Shown one piece after another: positions 35,524 to 44,576 of a stretch of 64,000 nucleotides of DNA. The notes beneath the pieces were generated by a model. It was not told the origin of the DNA. It saw nothing but the letters and a program-made list of their open reading frames with translations, and made no database searches. Both the position numbers and the translations under genes were made by a program. Numbering within the stretch: the first letter of the stretch is position 1; each line of letters starts with the position of its first letter. This DNA comes from an uncultured Litoreibacter sp. (GTDB lineage Bacteria; Pseudomonadota; Alphaproteobacteria; Rhodobacterales; Rhodobacteraceae): positions 992,001 through 1,056,000 of the forward strand of contig CANLUY010000002.1 in assembly GCA_947494435.1 (NCBI GenBank), read 5' to 3'.

Positions 35524-38500
35524 AGATTATTTTCCTTGCGTAAGGGCCAGGCCCGAAACTTTGTGAAATTTGCGAGACACGGATTTCAAAAGGAGCACTG
35601 ACCCCGTCAGAGGTCGCGGTCACGTCCGCATAAGTCCAATGTGGATGATCCACCTGTTCTTCTCGAATAATTGCCCCCTCCTTAATAATTTGCAGCAAGT
35701 ATAGTTCGCTGGTTTCTCCCAACGGAACCTCAACTGAAGACCAGCTATCTCCATCAATTCGCGTGCGTCTGATCCATGAAAAGCTCCTCCCACTCGGGCC
35801 TCGCGTTGCTTTTAGCTGTGCCGGTGAATAGGGCCTGAGGCCAATACCGTCGAAAGCTTCGACGTAATGTCGATAGGAAACGTCATCATAACCCTTCGCC
35901 GCTGGGCCAATTCGATAATGTCTTTGAAGGTCACGTTGCGATGCGTCTAGGGCGATCTGTTCTGCTGCGCCATCGAGAAGCACAAAACGAGAGTTTGCCG
36001 GCCAAACGTTGGGCATCACGGCGTCTGTTCCAGCCTGCCCCCGCAGCAAGCCGGAAAGCTCATATTTGTTCTCTGCCACTAAGACGGCATCAGAGAATTG
36101 AAAAACTTCCCAACGCCCGGTCGTTCCATCACCAATCGCGGCAACATTGGCACCATTCAAAACTTGAAGACGACCCTTGGAACTGAGCGTTCCGTTCCAC
36201 AATTTTACTTCAAGTATTGCTCCATCTGACCAAAGTCCCGGACGTGAGGAATATAGAGGTTCTTCCGTCAAACCGATGACCGATGGGCGTTCAATCAGTC
36301 TATTTAGGGTGTAGTCACTGTCTTCAGTGGCGGAAAAAAGTGCGGCTGTTCCTGGCCAAGGACGGCCAGACACAGCCACATACGGCGCATGAGGCACCTT
36401 CTCCCCTGACAGTAGTGGTAAATCCATAAACTGCGTAATGAGTGGCGATGGTTTGGTGAACCTACGAATTTGTGGAAGTTCATCGTCCAGACGCGGTGGT
36501 GCATAAACCTGCTTTTCCACACGCGTAGCTTCGATCAAACGCTCATTCGCGTCTTCTATTCGATCAATTCTGTATTGCGCATCTCCACCATCTCTAGAGC
36601 CTACCCTGATCCAGTCCCCAGCCTTCACATCACTCCGTGAAGGAGGAAGCGTCAGTGTTACGCTGTCGCGCGATACACGGGACTCGACCAACCAACGTTC
36701 AACCGTCAATTGCGCTTCAGATGCCGTTAAGTAGATTGGTAGATCATTTTGAGTAGACAATGGAGACTCGTCCGAAGGATAACGAGCAGACACGACGTGG
36801 CTCTCAAACGCAGCTTCACCAGCCGTATAACCAAGACGAACCGTCCCTATTAGCTCCGCCTCTGGTGCTCTCGAAAATTCGATTGCAGTGTCTGCATCTT
36901 CAGGCAGGACATAGTCTTCACTTCCGACAAAGTGCAGATCAGCGGCGTCACGATTACAAAAAACCAACGTACCGCCGCGTTCAATTGCGTCAAAACCATA
37001 TGTCACCATAAGGCTCTGCAATGACGCCCTGGCAGATTCTAGCTCAGTTACTGAATATCCCCTTACGATCCCATGAAGCGCACTCACATCGTAAGAGATC
37101 ACTCCTGAGAACTCACAAATCTCCGCAACGACAGAAGCCAACGTCTGTACTGAGCTTCTCCCATTGAGCCAATGTCCTGTCAGATAATTCTTCCCATCGC
37201 TCCAAATTTCCAAGTTGTTTGGGAAATCAGGCCACGGGCGAGCATCCCAAGCCCAAATATGCGATTTGGTGACATCGACCATTTGGCCTGAGTAAAGGCT
37301 CGATGGCGGGTTTTTAGTTGGGTCTGAGAAATGCAGGTCATAAGCCCGAAGAAACTGAAGCTGAGCGTAATCATCGCGGGATCCGTTCGAATAGTAGGGT
37401 CGCGCGCTTTCGCTGGACTTGTCGTCAAGAAATTTGTTTGGTTGATTTGGGCCTTTATCAATGGCTGCACAGCCCAATTCGGTAAACCAAATCGGTTTTG
37501 ACTCAGGAACCCAACTGGTGGGATTTACCGCTCTGGTTCCGTTGATACGATCAAAATGCGGCTGCCCCCACCAGCCTACTAAGTCTTTATGTCGGAAAAC
37601 CCAGTCCTCTCCGTACGCTCCATCAGTAATTGGTGTACGGACTTGATCGTCCCGATCCGATTGTGAGGCATAAAACCAATCAAACCCCTCGCCACCTGCC
37701 ACATTGGCCATCAAATAGTCCAACTCATAGGGGCTACCGAAGGAAGCATCCAAATGCGTATCCCCATCGCGCCAATCGGAGAGCGGCATGTAATTGTCTA
37801 TTCCAATGAAATCGATAGCTGGATCCGACCAAAGCGGGTCGAGATGAAAGAGAACATCCCCACTTCCATCTTGCGGGTGATATCCAAAATACTCTGACCA
37901 GTCGGATGCGTAGCTAATCTTGGAATTTGGAAGGATAGCTTTGACGTCTGCAGCCAGCGCTCTCAAAGCATCGACAGCCGGAAATTCACCTAAATCATCC
38001 CGTATCTGGGTCAGAGCACGCATCTCCGACCCTATACAGAATGACGATACTCCCCCAGTAGCAGCACAAAGATGGGCATAGTGTAGGATAAAGCGCCTGT
38101 AAGAAAACTCTGATGGCCCTGTATAGGACACTGACGTCCCATCAACGCTAAAATCACTTGGAAGAGCCGTCCCAAAGAACGCGTCAACTTCAACGCGCGC
38201 TTGAGCTGATTGATCTGTGGTCCCGGGAACTTCCGGAGCAAGCTCAGTCGTAATGCGCCCACGCCAAGGTAATACAGGTTGCCCTATGCCAGCAGTCCAG
38301 GGATTTGGTAAAGTGTTCCCCTCGAGAACTTCCATTAACAAGAATGGGTAGAACATCACATCTTGCCCAGCCGCTTGAAGTGCGTGGATAGCTTCAACAA
38401 CTGAAGCATCAGTTGGCGTGCCGCCGTAAATCGGCCTACCATCAACGCGACCGACACTCTCGGCATCTGCACGGGCAATGCCGTTTACGCTCCAAGAAGC

Positions 38501-39490
38501 ATGCCCGTCTTGCGCCCATTGCGATTGATTTTGGTCGACGACCACAGGACTACCTAAACTGGGTTCCGTTGGTGCACCGCCAGCCTCGACTTTGGGTTTG
38601 CATATGCAAAAGGCGGCACGTAGGTCATCACCGAACCAACTCACGACGAGAGACGTAGACTTACTTTTCGGAAGTTCGGTTGTCAGGGCATTCAGCGACG
38701 AAACCAAATCGACTTGGCCGTCCTCTGAATTGATGTTGGCAGGCGGTTCGCCGTCACCGGAAGCAAAGACAGGTGTGGTTGCGAGGGCAAATTCTCCACT
38801 TCCCGGAAGAAGTGTAACGCCCCGAACGATATCTGCCAGCGACCCAGCTTCGGTATGATGTTTTGGTTGAGAAGGCCGGACAACTTCGAATGTGAATTGC
38901 GGCACGCGATTTCCATAAGGTTCCAACGGAATGTCTTCGAAGACCACGTAGGCCAAACCACGATAAGCCGGAACCTGTCCCGCTCCTTCAATCGCGGTCA
39001 TAAGAGGATCTGGGAGTTGATCAGGTGATCCAGTGTAAACCCTCATATTTAGATCGTTGTTCTGTACGATACTGCCATCCGCCCAAACGCGACCGACCCG
39101 CGCAATTTCTCCTTCGCACAAGGCGATAGCCACGCTAATCGTGTATGAATAGCTACGCGCAGTAGGCCCTTTGGGCGCACCTTTCCCGCCGGTCTGGGTC
39201 GTCGTTACTGTCTCTCGGTAATTCGATGTCCAGATAACATTCCCAGGAATGCGAGCCCGCCCGAATACCCGGGGGATAGCACCGCCTTCGCTCGCTCCCA
39301 TGACACGCATGCGATCAAGCTTGCCTGTCTCTACGGTTTGGCTACCAGTGCCCATCAACCGCTGATCAATGGCTTTTCCAAGTGTCGCACCGATCGCGCG
39401 TCCAATGACAGCCGAGCTGAGGCCAAATGCGCCACCGCCTAACGAGCCGCCGATCGCAGCGCCAGCCGCGGACAAAAGAATGGTTGCCAT
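35516..39490 (-). CDS. GTA baseplate megatron (g15), TIM-barrel-like
   Basis: A 1324-residue tail-tip protein. It opens with a Gly/Ala-rich hydrophobic segment (residues 4-45, LLSAAGAAIGGSLGGGAFGL on), which in the RcGTA megatron is thought to insert in the host membrane. The phage-tail hub region follows (VMGASEGGAIPRVFGRARIPGNVIWTSN). A GTA TIM-barrel-like, glycoside-hydrolase-like domain spans about 430-720 (FCIGSEMRALTQIRDD, FIGIDNYMPLSDW, KPIWFTELGCAA with a Glu in the expected acid position). Beta-rich tail domains finish it. It should form the baseplate centre and contact the recipient cell. Its stop overlaps the DUF2793 start. Confidence 0.93.
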   Translation of the reverse strand: MATILLSAAGAAIGGSLGGGAFGLSSAVIGRAIGATLGKAIDQRLMGTGSQTVETGKLDRMRVMGASEGGAIPRVFGRARIPGNVIWTSNYRETVTTTQTGGKGAPKGPTARSYSYTISVAIALCEGEIARVGRVWADGSIVQNNDLNMRVYTGSPDQLPDPLMTAIEGAGQVPAYRGLAYVVFEDIPLEPYGNRVPQFTFEVVRPSQPKHHTEAGSLADIVRGVTLLPGSGEFALATTPVFASGDGEPPANINSEDGQVDLVSSLNALTTELPKSKSTSLVVSWFGDDLRAAFCICKPKVEAGGAPTEPSLGSPVVVDQNQSQWAQDGHASWSVNGIARADAESVGRVDGRPIYGGTPTDASVVEAIHALQAAGQDVMFYPFLLMEVLEGNTLPNPWTAGIGQPVLPWRGRITTELAPEVPGTTDQSAQARVEVDAFFGTALPSDFSVDGTSVSYTGPSEFSYRRFILHYAHLCAATGGVSSFCIGSEMRALTQIRDDLGEFPAVDALRALAADVKAILPNSKISYASDWSEYFGYHPQDGSGDVLFHLDPLWSDPAIDFIGIDNYMPLSDWRDGDTHLDASFGSPYELDYLMANVAGGEGFDWFYASQSDRDDQVRTPITDGAYGEDWVFRHKDLVGWWGQPHFDRINGTRAVNPTSWVPESKPIWFTELGCAAIDKGPNQPNKFLDDKSSESARPYYSNGSRDDYAQLQFLRAYDLHFSDPTKNPPSSLYSGQMVDVTKSHIWAWDARPWPDFPNNLEIWSDGKNYLTGHWLNGRSSVQTLASVVAEICEFSGVISYDVSALHGIVRGYSVTELESARASLQSLMVTYGFDAIERGGTLVFCNRDAADLHFVGSEDYVLPEDADTAIEFSRAPEAELIGTVRLGYTAGEAAFESHVVSARYPSDESPLSTQNDLPIYLTASEAQLTVERWLVESRVSRDSVTLTLPPSRSDVKAGDWIRVGSRDGGDAQYRIDRIEDANERLIEATRVEKQVYAPPRLDDELPQIRRFTKPSPLITQFMDLPLLSGEKVPHAPYVAVSGRPWPGTAALFSATEDSDYTLNRLIERPSVIGLTEEPLYSSRPGLWSDGAILEVKLWNGTLSSKGRLQVLNGANVAAIGDGTTGRWEVFQFSDAVLVAENKYELSGLLRGQAGTDAVMPNVWPANSRFVLLDGAAEQIALDASQRDLQRHYRIGPAAKGYDDVSYRHYVEAFDGIGLRPYSPAQLKATRGPSGRSFSWIRRTRIDGDSWSSVEVPLGETSELYLLQIIKEGAIIREEQVDHPHWTYADVTATSDGVSAPFEIRVSQISQSFGPGPYARKIIYV

Positions 39491-39555
39491 GCGGCACCTC
39501 GTTCAATGAAAATTGATTTGTAAAAGCAGTGCTGGCTAGTGTTTGAGCACCAATC

Positions 39556-39996
39556 TTAAGCGTCGGGAAATCTAAACCGCGCAGCAACACGACGCCGCCA
39601 CGGTTTGGAAAACGGTGACAGTTCCACCCCATGGCCGCTATAGGCGTGAATGAAGGCAGGCTCTCGCCCGGATCGCGCCAGAATTCCCAAGTGTTTGGCT
39701 ACGCTGCCATGACGCATACGGAATAGAATAACATCGCCCGCAGAGGCTTCCGCCGCATCGGTTTGAATTAAATGTCGCTTTGCTGCGAGAAACAGGTCTT
39801 CCCTCCCTTGCGGCTCAGACCAGTCCGCACTGTAGGCCGGCGTTTCTTCCGGCTCTTGCCCATAAAGCGCACGCCAAACACCCCGCAACAAACCCAAACA
39901 GTCCGTTCCCGCCCCTTTGCAGGAAGCTTGGTGCCGGTATGGTGTACCGACCCACTCTATTGCCTCAGCGACAGCACGATCTGCGATCTCACTCAT
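39556..39996 (-). CDS. GTA NlpC/P60 cell-wall peptidase (g14)
   Basis: A 146-residue NlpC/P60 cysteine peptidase. The N-terminal EAIEWVGTPYRHQASCKGAGTDCLGLLRGVW contains the catalytic Cys in the TDCLGL motif, and HGSVAKHLGILARSGREPAFIHAYSGHGVE supplies the His region. Within the particle it is expected to cut peptidoglycan so the tail can reach the recipient membrane. It is coupled to the preceding g13 gene by an ATGA overlap. The gap to the megatron gene is 65 bp, one of the few clear spacers in the cluster. Length is normal for the GTA family member. Confidence 0.93.
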   Translation of the reverse strand: MSEIADRAVAEAIEWVGTPYRHQASCKGAGTDCLGLLRGVWRALYGQEPEETPAYSADWSEPQGREDLFLAAKRHLIQTDAAEASAGDVILFRMRHGSVAKHLGILARSGREPAFIHAYSGHGVELSPFSKPWRRRVAARFRFPDA

Positions 39997-40871
39997 TGAT
40001 ACCGGCTCCGTCCATCATTATTGGTAGATGCAGATGGATAACCCATAAGCCAATCTTCTCCGGGAATATGTGGAAATCCGCGAAAATTCAGTAAGTTGTC
40101 AAATTTATCTCGGCAAGTCTGTAGACACTTGTCACACCCTGCTTCCAACAACACAGCATCACCGACAGTGACGTCCGCGCGGAACTCTTCCCATAGTTCA
40201 ATTTTGCGCTGCCCGTCGCTTACAAGATCCGACTTGATTGCTCCACTCAAACCCTCGGCAGCGCCGCTCATCACTTCGCAGCGACCTCGCGCAAACCACC
40301 CTTCAGAAAAGGACGAATGTTCTTCAAAAATTAGAACGCGATTGTCTTCAATACCAACAATCACGGTGTCCAAGCGCAGCGTCGGAGACTCTAAATCGAC
40401 ACCACAAGCCGTATCACCAAGAAGAGCCTGACAACCACGTTGAAAGACCGCACCAACAGGTTGATTAAGCCCTTCGCTTAACCCTCGCAACTCAGCGTGA
40501 AACGCACCGTCGATGCACTTAATTTCACCAATGCTTCCGGAAAATTGCAATTCTCGCTGGGTAACGTCTTGCCAATTGACAAGCCAAGATTTCACATCGG
40601 CACCATCAAATCGCCCTGCAGATATATCAGCCTCCGTCACCGAAATATCTGACAAAGCGCCTACAGCTTGAGAATTATCGACCGCCAAGCCCGTAACCTG
40701 CTCCATCGCTCTAGCGGTCATCCCGCTTTCCGCTTTGAAAGAAATGCCGTCAAAGGAAACTGAAATGTCATGGTCTGTGAAACCAAAGACTCTGCCATCT
40801 CTCCGGATCACGGCCCAGCATCGACATACAGTGGTCGTTTTGGTTTGTAGATGTTCGAGAAGGCCCGTCAT
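39993..40871 (-). CDS. GTA DUF2163 hub protein (g13)
   Basis: A 292-residue protein with DUF2163 features: TTTVCRCWAVIRRDGRVFGFTDHDISVSFDG at the start, VDNSQAVGALSDISVTEADI, and a four-Cys C-terminal motif LLEAGCDKCLQTCRDKFDNLLNFRGFPHIPGEDWLMGYP that in the RcGTA structure binds an iron-sulfur cluster or metal. It forms the tail hub between the distal tail ring and the megatron. Overlaps g12 upstream and g14 downstream by four bases each. The Cys residues are all present. Confidence 0.92.
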   Translation of the reverse strand: MTGLLEHLQTKTTTVCRCWAVIRRDGRVFGFTDHDISVSFDGISFKAESGMTARAMEQVTGLAVDNSQAVGALSDISVTEADISAGRFDGADVKSWLVNWQDVTQRELQFSGSIGEIKCIDGAFHAELRGLSEGLNQPVGAVFQRGCQALLGDTACGVDLESPTLRLDTVIVGIEDNRVLIFEEHSSFSEGWFARGRCEVMSGAAEGLSGAIKSDLVSDGQRKIELWEEFRADVTVGDAVLLEAGCDKCLQTCRDKFDNLLNFRGFPHIPGEDWLMGYPSASTNNDGRSRYQ

Positions 40872-41500
40872 ATGCGCACCTCGACGACTGGGACATTTGG
40901 AACTTCGCCCGCTTGAAAAGAGGCAACGCCAGTCTGGATGACGTCGGTGTCAAAACGAACAGGCACGTCAAACTCAAAACCTGCAGAAACACTTATCCCG
41001 GGCGCAGGAGGCGTCAAAAACGTGACGATTCCAGTGGTGAGGTCAATCGTCCAATCAAAACCCTCAACAGTAACAAGTCCGTCCAATCCAACAGTGACGG
41101 TTCCATCGACCGGTTTGGTGATCGGGCGCACATAACTTGTTCCACCAGATGCGTAGGTCTTAGTTATCTGAAAGCTGCTTTCGACACCGTCGCCAGTTCC
41201 AATCAGTTGGTCCTCAAAATTAACCTCCGCAGTTGCTGTACTAGACTTATAGTCCGACCAATCTTTCCATCGAAACGCATGCAACTGTCCCTGCCTCGCT
41301 TCAAAGAACGAGATCATTTCAGATACATCGTCCTGCGACCGCAATCCGAAGCCCGCATCATATCTGCGGCGTGAATGTGCCCAGGGCGTATTTCTTTCTT
41401 CAAACCCATTCGCCAGCGTGACCACTTCGGTACGTCGCTCCGGTCCACCAAGGGAACCAAAAGACAATGCCGCCGGAAAGCGTACTTCATGAAAGCTCAT
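40868..41500 (-). CDS. GTA distal tail protein, DUF2460 (g12)
   Basis: A 210-residue protein of the DUF2460 family. Signature: SFHEVRFPAALSFGSLGGPERRTEV, GFEERNTPWAHSRRRYDAGFGLRSQDDVSEMISFFEARQGQLHAFRWKDWSDYKS, then a beta-rich end DWTIDLTTGIVTFLTPPAPGISVSAGFEFDVPVRFDTD. Such proteins form the distal tail ring that joins tube and hub. The start is 12 bases after the tape-measure stop, and the stop overlaps g13. Length and motifs are typical. Confidence 0.93.
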   Translation of the reverse strand: MSFHEVRFPAALSFGSLGGPERRTEVVTLANGFEERNTPWAHSRRRYDAGFGLRSQDDVSEMISFFEARQGQLHAFRWKDWSDYKSSTATAEVNFEDQLIGTGDGVESSFQITKTYASGGTSYVRPITKPVDGTVTVGLDGLVTVEGFDWTIDLTTGIVTFLTPPAPGISVSAGFEFDVPVRFDTDVIQTGVASFQAGEVPNVPVVEVRI

Positions 41501-41511
41501 TTTAGACCTCT

Positions 41512-42177
41512 TTAGCGATTGCGTTGACCGGCAGCCATCATCCGGCTCATCCGAGCCGCGATCTGGCTCTCAGAGCGTTGGAAACCTGCGACGTTAGGGG
41601 TCGAGATATTCATAACGACTTGCACAGGTCTGCCTCCACCACCTGACGCGACGCCCAATTTGCCATCGGGACCGCGTGACAGCGGCATAATCGCTTCAGG
41701 TCCCGCTTCTCCCATCAGACCTATACCACCCCTCATCGGAAAATGTGTCGGTCCCCCGATAACTCCGCCTTTTGCAAAGGGCATCACGCGACCTTGGGAA
41801 AAGCTACCGCCTTTCTCGAAAGGCAAAATACCCGAAACAACGGAATTCACACCATTCGCGAGGATTGAACCCAACCCATCCTGAACTGGCTTCATCGCAG
41901 AGTTATAAGCCGCATTGATCATGCTTGAAGCGACAGTCTTGAGAGCGTCTGAAAGCTTCATCCCATCAAATGCCAGGCCGTCGAATGCTTTACGTAACCC
42001 GCCTCCAATAGACAGCGACAGGGATTGTACCTCTTTCGAGGTGTAAACCATCGTCTGCCTCATGCCCGCCAACTCGCCTGCGAACGTCGACAAAACAGAC
42101 TGCGCTCCCCCCAACGAGCTATCCAATCCATCAATCCGGTTTTCTAATTCATCCAAACTGCCAAAAATCTCACTCAT
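41512..42177 (-). CDS. GTA tail tape measure protein (g11)
   Basis: A 221-residue short tape-measure protein that sets GTA tail length. The N-terminus is helical (MSEIFGSLDELENRIDGLDSSLGGAQSVLSTFAGELAGMRQ). Glycine-rich hydrophobic segments follow, then FSQGRVMPFAKGGVIGGPTHFPMRGGIGLMGEAGPEAIMPLSRG, the stretch found in tape-measure C-termini of lambda-like phages and GTAs. ATG 42177 lies inside the end of the upstream small gene, overlapping by eight bases. The small size fits the short GTA tail. Confidence 0.92.
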   Translation of the reverse strand: MSEIFGSLDELENRIDGLDSSLGGAQSVLSTFAGELAGMRQTMVYTSKEVQSLSLSIGGGLRKAFDGLAFDGMKLSDALKTVASSMINAAYNSAMKPVQDGLGSILANGVNSVVSGILPFEKGGSFSQGRVMPFAKGGVIGGPTHFPMRGGIGLMGEAGPEAIMPLSRGPDGKLGVASGGGGRPVQVVMNISTPNVAGFQRSESQIAARMSRMMAAGQRNR

Positions 42178-42367
42178 TGCGATCAAACTCCCCGCGATGC
42201 GCTGCGTCCAATTCCATAAGCCGAGCCCTAGTCAGTGGTGGATCTTGACCTTCAACACCCAAAATGATGCTGAGCTCGTATGGCGTAAGTGCCCAAAACT
42301 GCTCAGGCTGAAGACCAGCACCACGCAAACCAGCCTTCATCATATGAATCCAATTCAAACCGCTCAT
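42170..42367 (-). CDS. GTA small tail-assembly chaperone, rcc01693 family (g10.1)
   Basis: A 65-residue protein: WIHMMKAGLRGAGLQPEQFWALTPYELSIILG and PPLTRARLMELDAAHRGE. The pattern QPEQFWALTPYEL is characteristic of the GTA rcc01693 family and of phage tail assembly chaperones of the downstream type. With g10 it probably keeps tape measure soluble during assembly, by analogy with phage gpG/gpGT pairs. It overlaps g10 (four bases) and the tape measure gene (eight bases). No frameshift-type slippery sequence was examined in detail. Confidence 0.85.
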   Translation of the reverse strand: MSGLNWIHMMKAGLRGAGLQPEQFWALTPYELSIILGVEGQDPPLTRARLMELDAAHRGEFDRNE

Positions 42368-42681
42368 AGAGACGGTGCCGCAAAGGCTCGGGCCAACAGC
42401 TGCGCCGCAGCTTTGGTGGCCGCCATCAACCCACCCTCAATTTCGACAGTGAGCAGATCAGCCGACGTGCCTGTCCAACCACCTCCACGTAGCCCAGCAA
42501 TAAGCAAAGCAAGAACGTCACCGGTTGCAAATGCGCCTGTTTCGAAGCGCTCAATCAGCTCAACAATGGTTTCATCTCGCAGTTCTGCTTCCAACTCCGC
42601 CAAAGCTCCAAGTGTCAGCTTGAGAGCATGCTCCTGACCATCCAACGTGACTGAGACTTCGCCAGCCCAAGGGTTCACCAT
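42364..42681 (-). CDS. GTA tail chaperone gp10 family (g10)
   Basis: A 105-residue protein of the GTA-gp10 type: VNPWAGEVSVTLDGQEHALKLTLGALAELEAELRDETIVELIERFETGAFATGDVLALLIAGLRGGG. The family carries a tail-tube-binding beta strand plus helices and acts as an assembly chaperone. The ATG at 42681 overlaps the stop of the tail tube gene (ATGA); a TTG one codon upstream is less likely. It is coupled to the rcc01693-like gene downstream. Length is typical. Confidence 0.9.
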   Translation of the reverse strand: MVNPWAGEVSVTLDGQEHALKLTLGALAELEAELRDETIVELIERFETGAFATGDVLALLIAGLRGGGWTGTSADLLTVEIEGGLMAATKAAAQLLARAFAAPSL

Positions 42682-43100
42682 CAAACGGCGACCGGTGCGA
42701 AAGTCACAGCTGACGCAGACGCCATCGCCAATTCATATGTTGCTTCTCCATCATGGGAGCCCGCGTACTCTATGGATGTGATCTGAAACTTTCCCTCTAC
42801 GGTCCCGAAATCCGGAATGATGACTTGGAAATCAGGCATCTCTCCATTGAAAAAGATCTCCCGGGCACGTTCATCGGTCTGATCATCGCGAAAGACGCCC
42901 GATCCCGACAACGACGCAGATTTGACCCCTGCACCTGCAAGGAGCTCGCGCCATCCCCCTTGGCTCTCAAGCGTTGTGACATCGACTTGCTCTGCATTGA
43001 ATGAAATGCGTGTAGCTCTCAAACCAGCGAAGGTTTCAAAGCTACCAGCGCCCGTCACGTCTACCTTGAGTAATAAATCCTTACCTCTTTGCACTGCCAT
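42681..43100 (-). CDS. GTA major tail tube protein, TP901-1 family (g9)
   Basis: A 139-residue beta-sandwich protein that stacks in hexamers to form the tail tube. The opening AVQRGKDLLLKVDVTGAGSFETFAGLRATRISFNAEQVDVTTLESQGGWRELL is the TP901-1-type tail protein pattern, followed by SGVFRDDQTDERAREIFFNGEMPDFQVIIPDFGTVEGKFQITSIEY. The ATG at 43100 has GGAG about nine bases upstream and matches the family start; an ATG four codons further upstream is possible but lacks support. Stop overlaps g10. Confidence 0.93.
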   Translation of the reverse strand: MAVQRGKDLLLKVDVTGAGSFETFAGLRATRISFNAEQVDVTTLESQGGWRELLAGAGVKSASLSGSGVFRDDQTDERAREIFFNGEMPDFQVIIPDFGTVEGKFQITSIEYAGSHDGEATYELAMASASAVTFAPVAV

Positions 43101-43150
43101 TGAGGTCTCCAATTCTGATATGATTTAGATGAATGTTGATTGGTGCAGAT

Positions 43151-43561
43151 TTAGTTGTCCTGCACCCGCGCCCGAAAAATCAGATCAATGCGTCTGATAC
43201 GTGCCTTTTCCACACGCGCAGCTTTGGCCCGATAAAAATGCAGATAGACCAAGCGGCCCCGGCTTAAGGTCAGTTCTGCATCAACCAAAGCATCTGAGAC
43301 AGCTGCGGCAATCCGTTTTGCCACGAAAAACCCATCGGCTTCAGTCACTACCGAAATATCAAATTCGTGCAGCGCGCCCGCGCCAGTAATATCGGATCGA
43401 TCACGCACGCGTTCGCCACCAAGCGTGACATAGCTCGCCGGTAAAGCTCCGCTTGGTTCAGCATCGAAAACAGCTGGGCCAATCAAACCACTTAAAGTGA
43501 TATCCGAAATCAACTTCTGGAAAACAGCTTCCTGCAAAGCTGCAGAGACAGCGTAACTCAT
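43151..43561 (-). CDS. GTA tail terminator protein, DUF3168 (g8)
   Basis: A 136-residue protein with DUF3168 features: SYAVSAALQEAVFQKLISDITLSGLIGPAVFDAEPSGALPASYVTLGGERVRDRSDITGAGALHEFDISVVTEADGFFVAKRIAAAVSDAL. DUF3168 proteins form the ring that caps the tail and joins it to the neck. ATG 43561 overlaps the stop of g7 (ATGA), so this start is preferred over one nine codons upstream. A 50-bp gap to the tail tube gene follows. Confidence 0.92.
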   Translation of the reverse strand: MSYAVSAALQEAVFQKLISDITLSGLIGPAVFDAEPSGALPASYVTLGGERVRDRSDITGAGALHEFDISVVTEADGFFVAKRIAAAVSDALVDAELTLSRGRLVYLHFYRAKAARVEKARIRRIDLIFRARVQDN

Positions 43562-43896
43562 CCCGCCACCTCTTCGACACACTGGCAACTCAAGTAGCGC
43601 TGGTCTGTATCAGCATCGGTCACGGACAGTATTCGAAACAGTCGTGTCCTTTCCCGAAACCGCTGATCAGGTCGTGGCCGTTGCGGCGACCCGACCGGTG
43701 CAGAACGGATGACGATCTTACATGGAACCGATGACAGCGCCACGCCTCCGCCTAGCGCTTCACGGCCAGAGCCGGGATGCAATGCCCCCCAAAGATCTCC
43801 AACAGCGACCCAAGCATCCGCAAAACCGCCTGCCCCGTCGGAAACGCGCGTGGACTCTTCAAGCAAAAAATGACGATTTAGGGTACCCAAACTCAT
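43558..43896 (-). CDS. GTA head closure protein (g7)
   Basis: A 112-residue phage head-closure (stopper) type protein: LGTLNRHFLLEESTRVSDGAGGFADAWVAVGDLWGALHPGSGREALGGGVALSSVPCKIVIRSAPVGSPQRPRPDQRFRERTRLFRILSVTDAD. This matches the SPP1-gp16-like fold that closes the connector and holds the DNA in. It overlaps the connector gene g6 upstream and g8 downstream by four bases each. Length is typical. Confidence 0.9.
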   Translation of the reverse strand: MSLGTLNRHFLLEESTRVSDGAGGFADAWVAVGDLWGALHPGSGREALGGGVALSSVPCKIVIRSAPVGSPQRPRPDQRFRERTRLFRILSVTDADTDQRYLSCQCVEEVAG

Positions 43897-44489
43897 TGGT
43901 GCCCCCCAAACAAACGAATGTTGCGATGTGCGTCCAGTAAGGCCATCACACCAAACGGCATGAGCCCCGAAGAACCGCTCCGATCCCAGCGGTTCTCATA
44001 GTAATGCGCCGCCAATAAGAAAACAGCTTCGCGCAAGTCAGGCGGGATATCCAACCAAGCAGGTCCAAAGCCTGCATCAAACGCCATTTGGACACTCCCA
44101 CCTTGAGGAACGACAGGTAGCCGAGCCCCAACAGCCTGCAATTGTGGTCGATGCGTGTCGCGCTTAAGGCTATACAGACCGGGATCAACCACGCTCTGCA
44201 AACCTTCGCGATTTGTTAAAGTGACAGAGACGATGCTACTGACCGGGGCGACCGGTAATGCCTGACTTTGCGGAGTGGACCAGCTGGTTAATTCCCAAAC
44301 AACTTGGCGTCGCAACAACATCTTTCCGATGCGCGCCTCAATAGTTGCCATTGCCGCCCGAACATAACTTTCCAATACAACGTCTTGAATGTCATCATCG
44401 GCAAACCCGCTTCCTAACCGCAGATGCGCTTTGAACGCCTCAATAGGCAAATTGGACAAATCAATGGATGTCAGCTCTACAAGCACCAT
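43893..44489 (-). CDS. GTA head-tail connector/adaptor protein (g6)
   Basis: A 198-residue connector of the phage gp6 type: helical N-terminal part LSNLPIEAFKAHLRLGSGFADDDIQDVVLESYVRAAMATIEARIGKMLLRRQVVWELTSW, middle beta region (VSSIVSVTLTNREGLQSV) and helical end DLREAVFLLAAHYYENRWDRSG. The ring of this protein sits under the portal. ATG 44489 has GGAGG six bases upstream; a GTG directly before it is an alternative. An 87-bp spacer separates it from the capsid gene. Confidence 0.92.
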   Translation of the reverse strand: MVLVELTSIDLSNLPIEAFKAHLRLGSGFADDDIQDVVLESYVRAAMATIEARIGKMLLRRQVVWELTSWSTPQSQALPVAPVSSIVSVTLTNREGLQSVVDPGLYSLKRDTHRPQLQAVGARLPVVPQGGSVQMAFDAGFGPAWLDIPPDLREAVFLLAAHYYENRWDRSGSSGLMPFGVMALLDAHRNIRLFGGHQ

Positions 44490-44576
44490 CACGCACCTCC
44501 GCAGGCAAGTTCAGTTTTAAAGAAAGGAGGCCCCGCCCGCGCGCCACAAGCAGGCAGGGCCGATCTCAATCCAGTC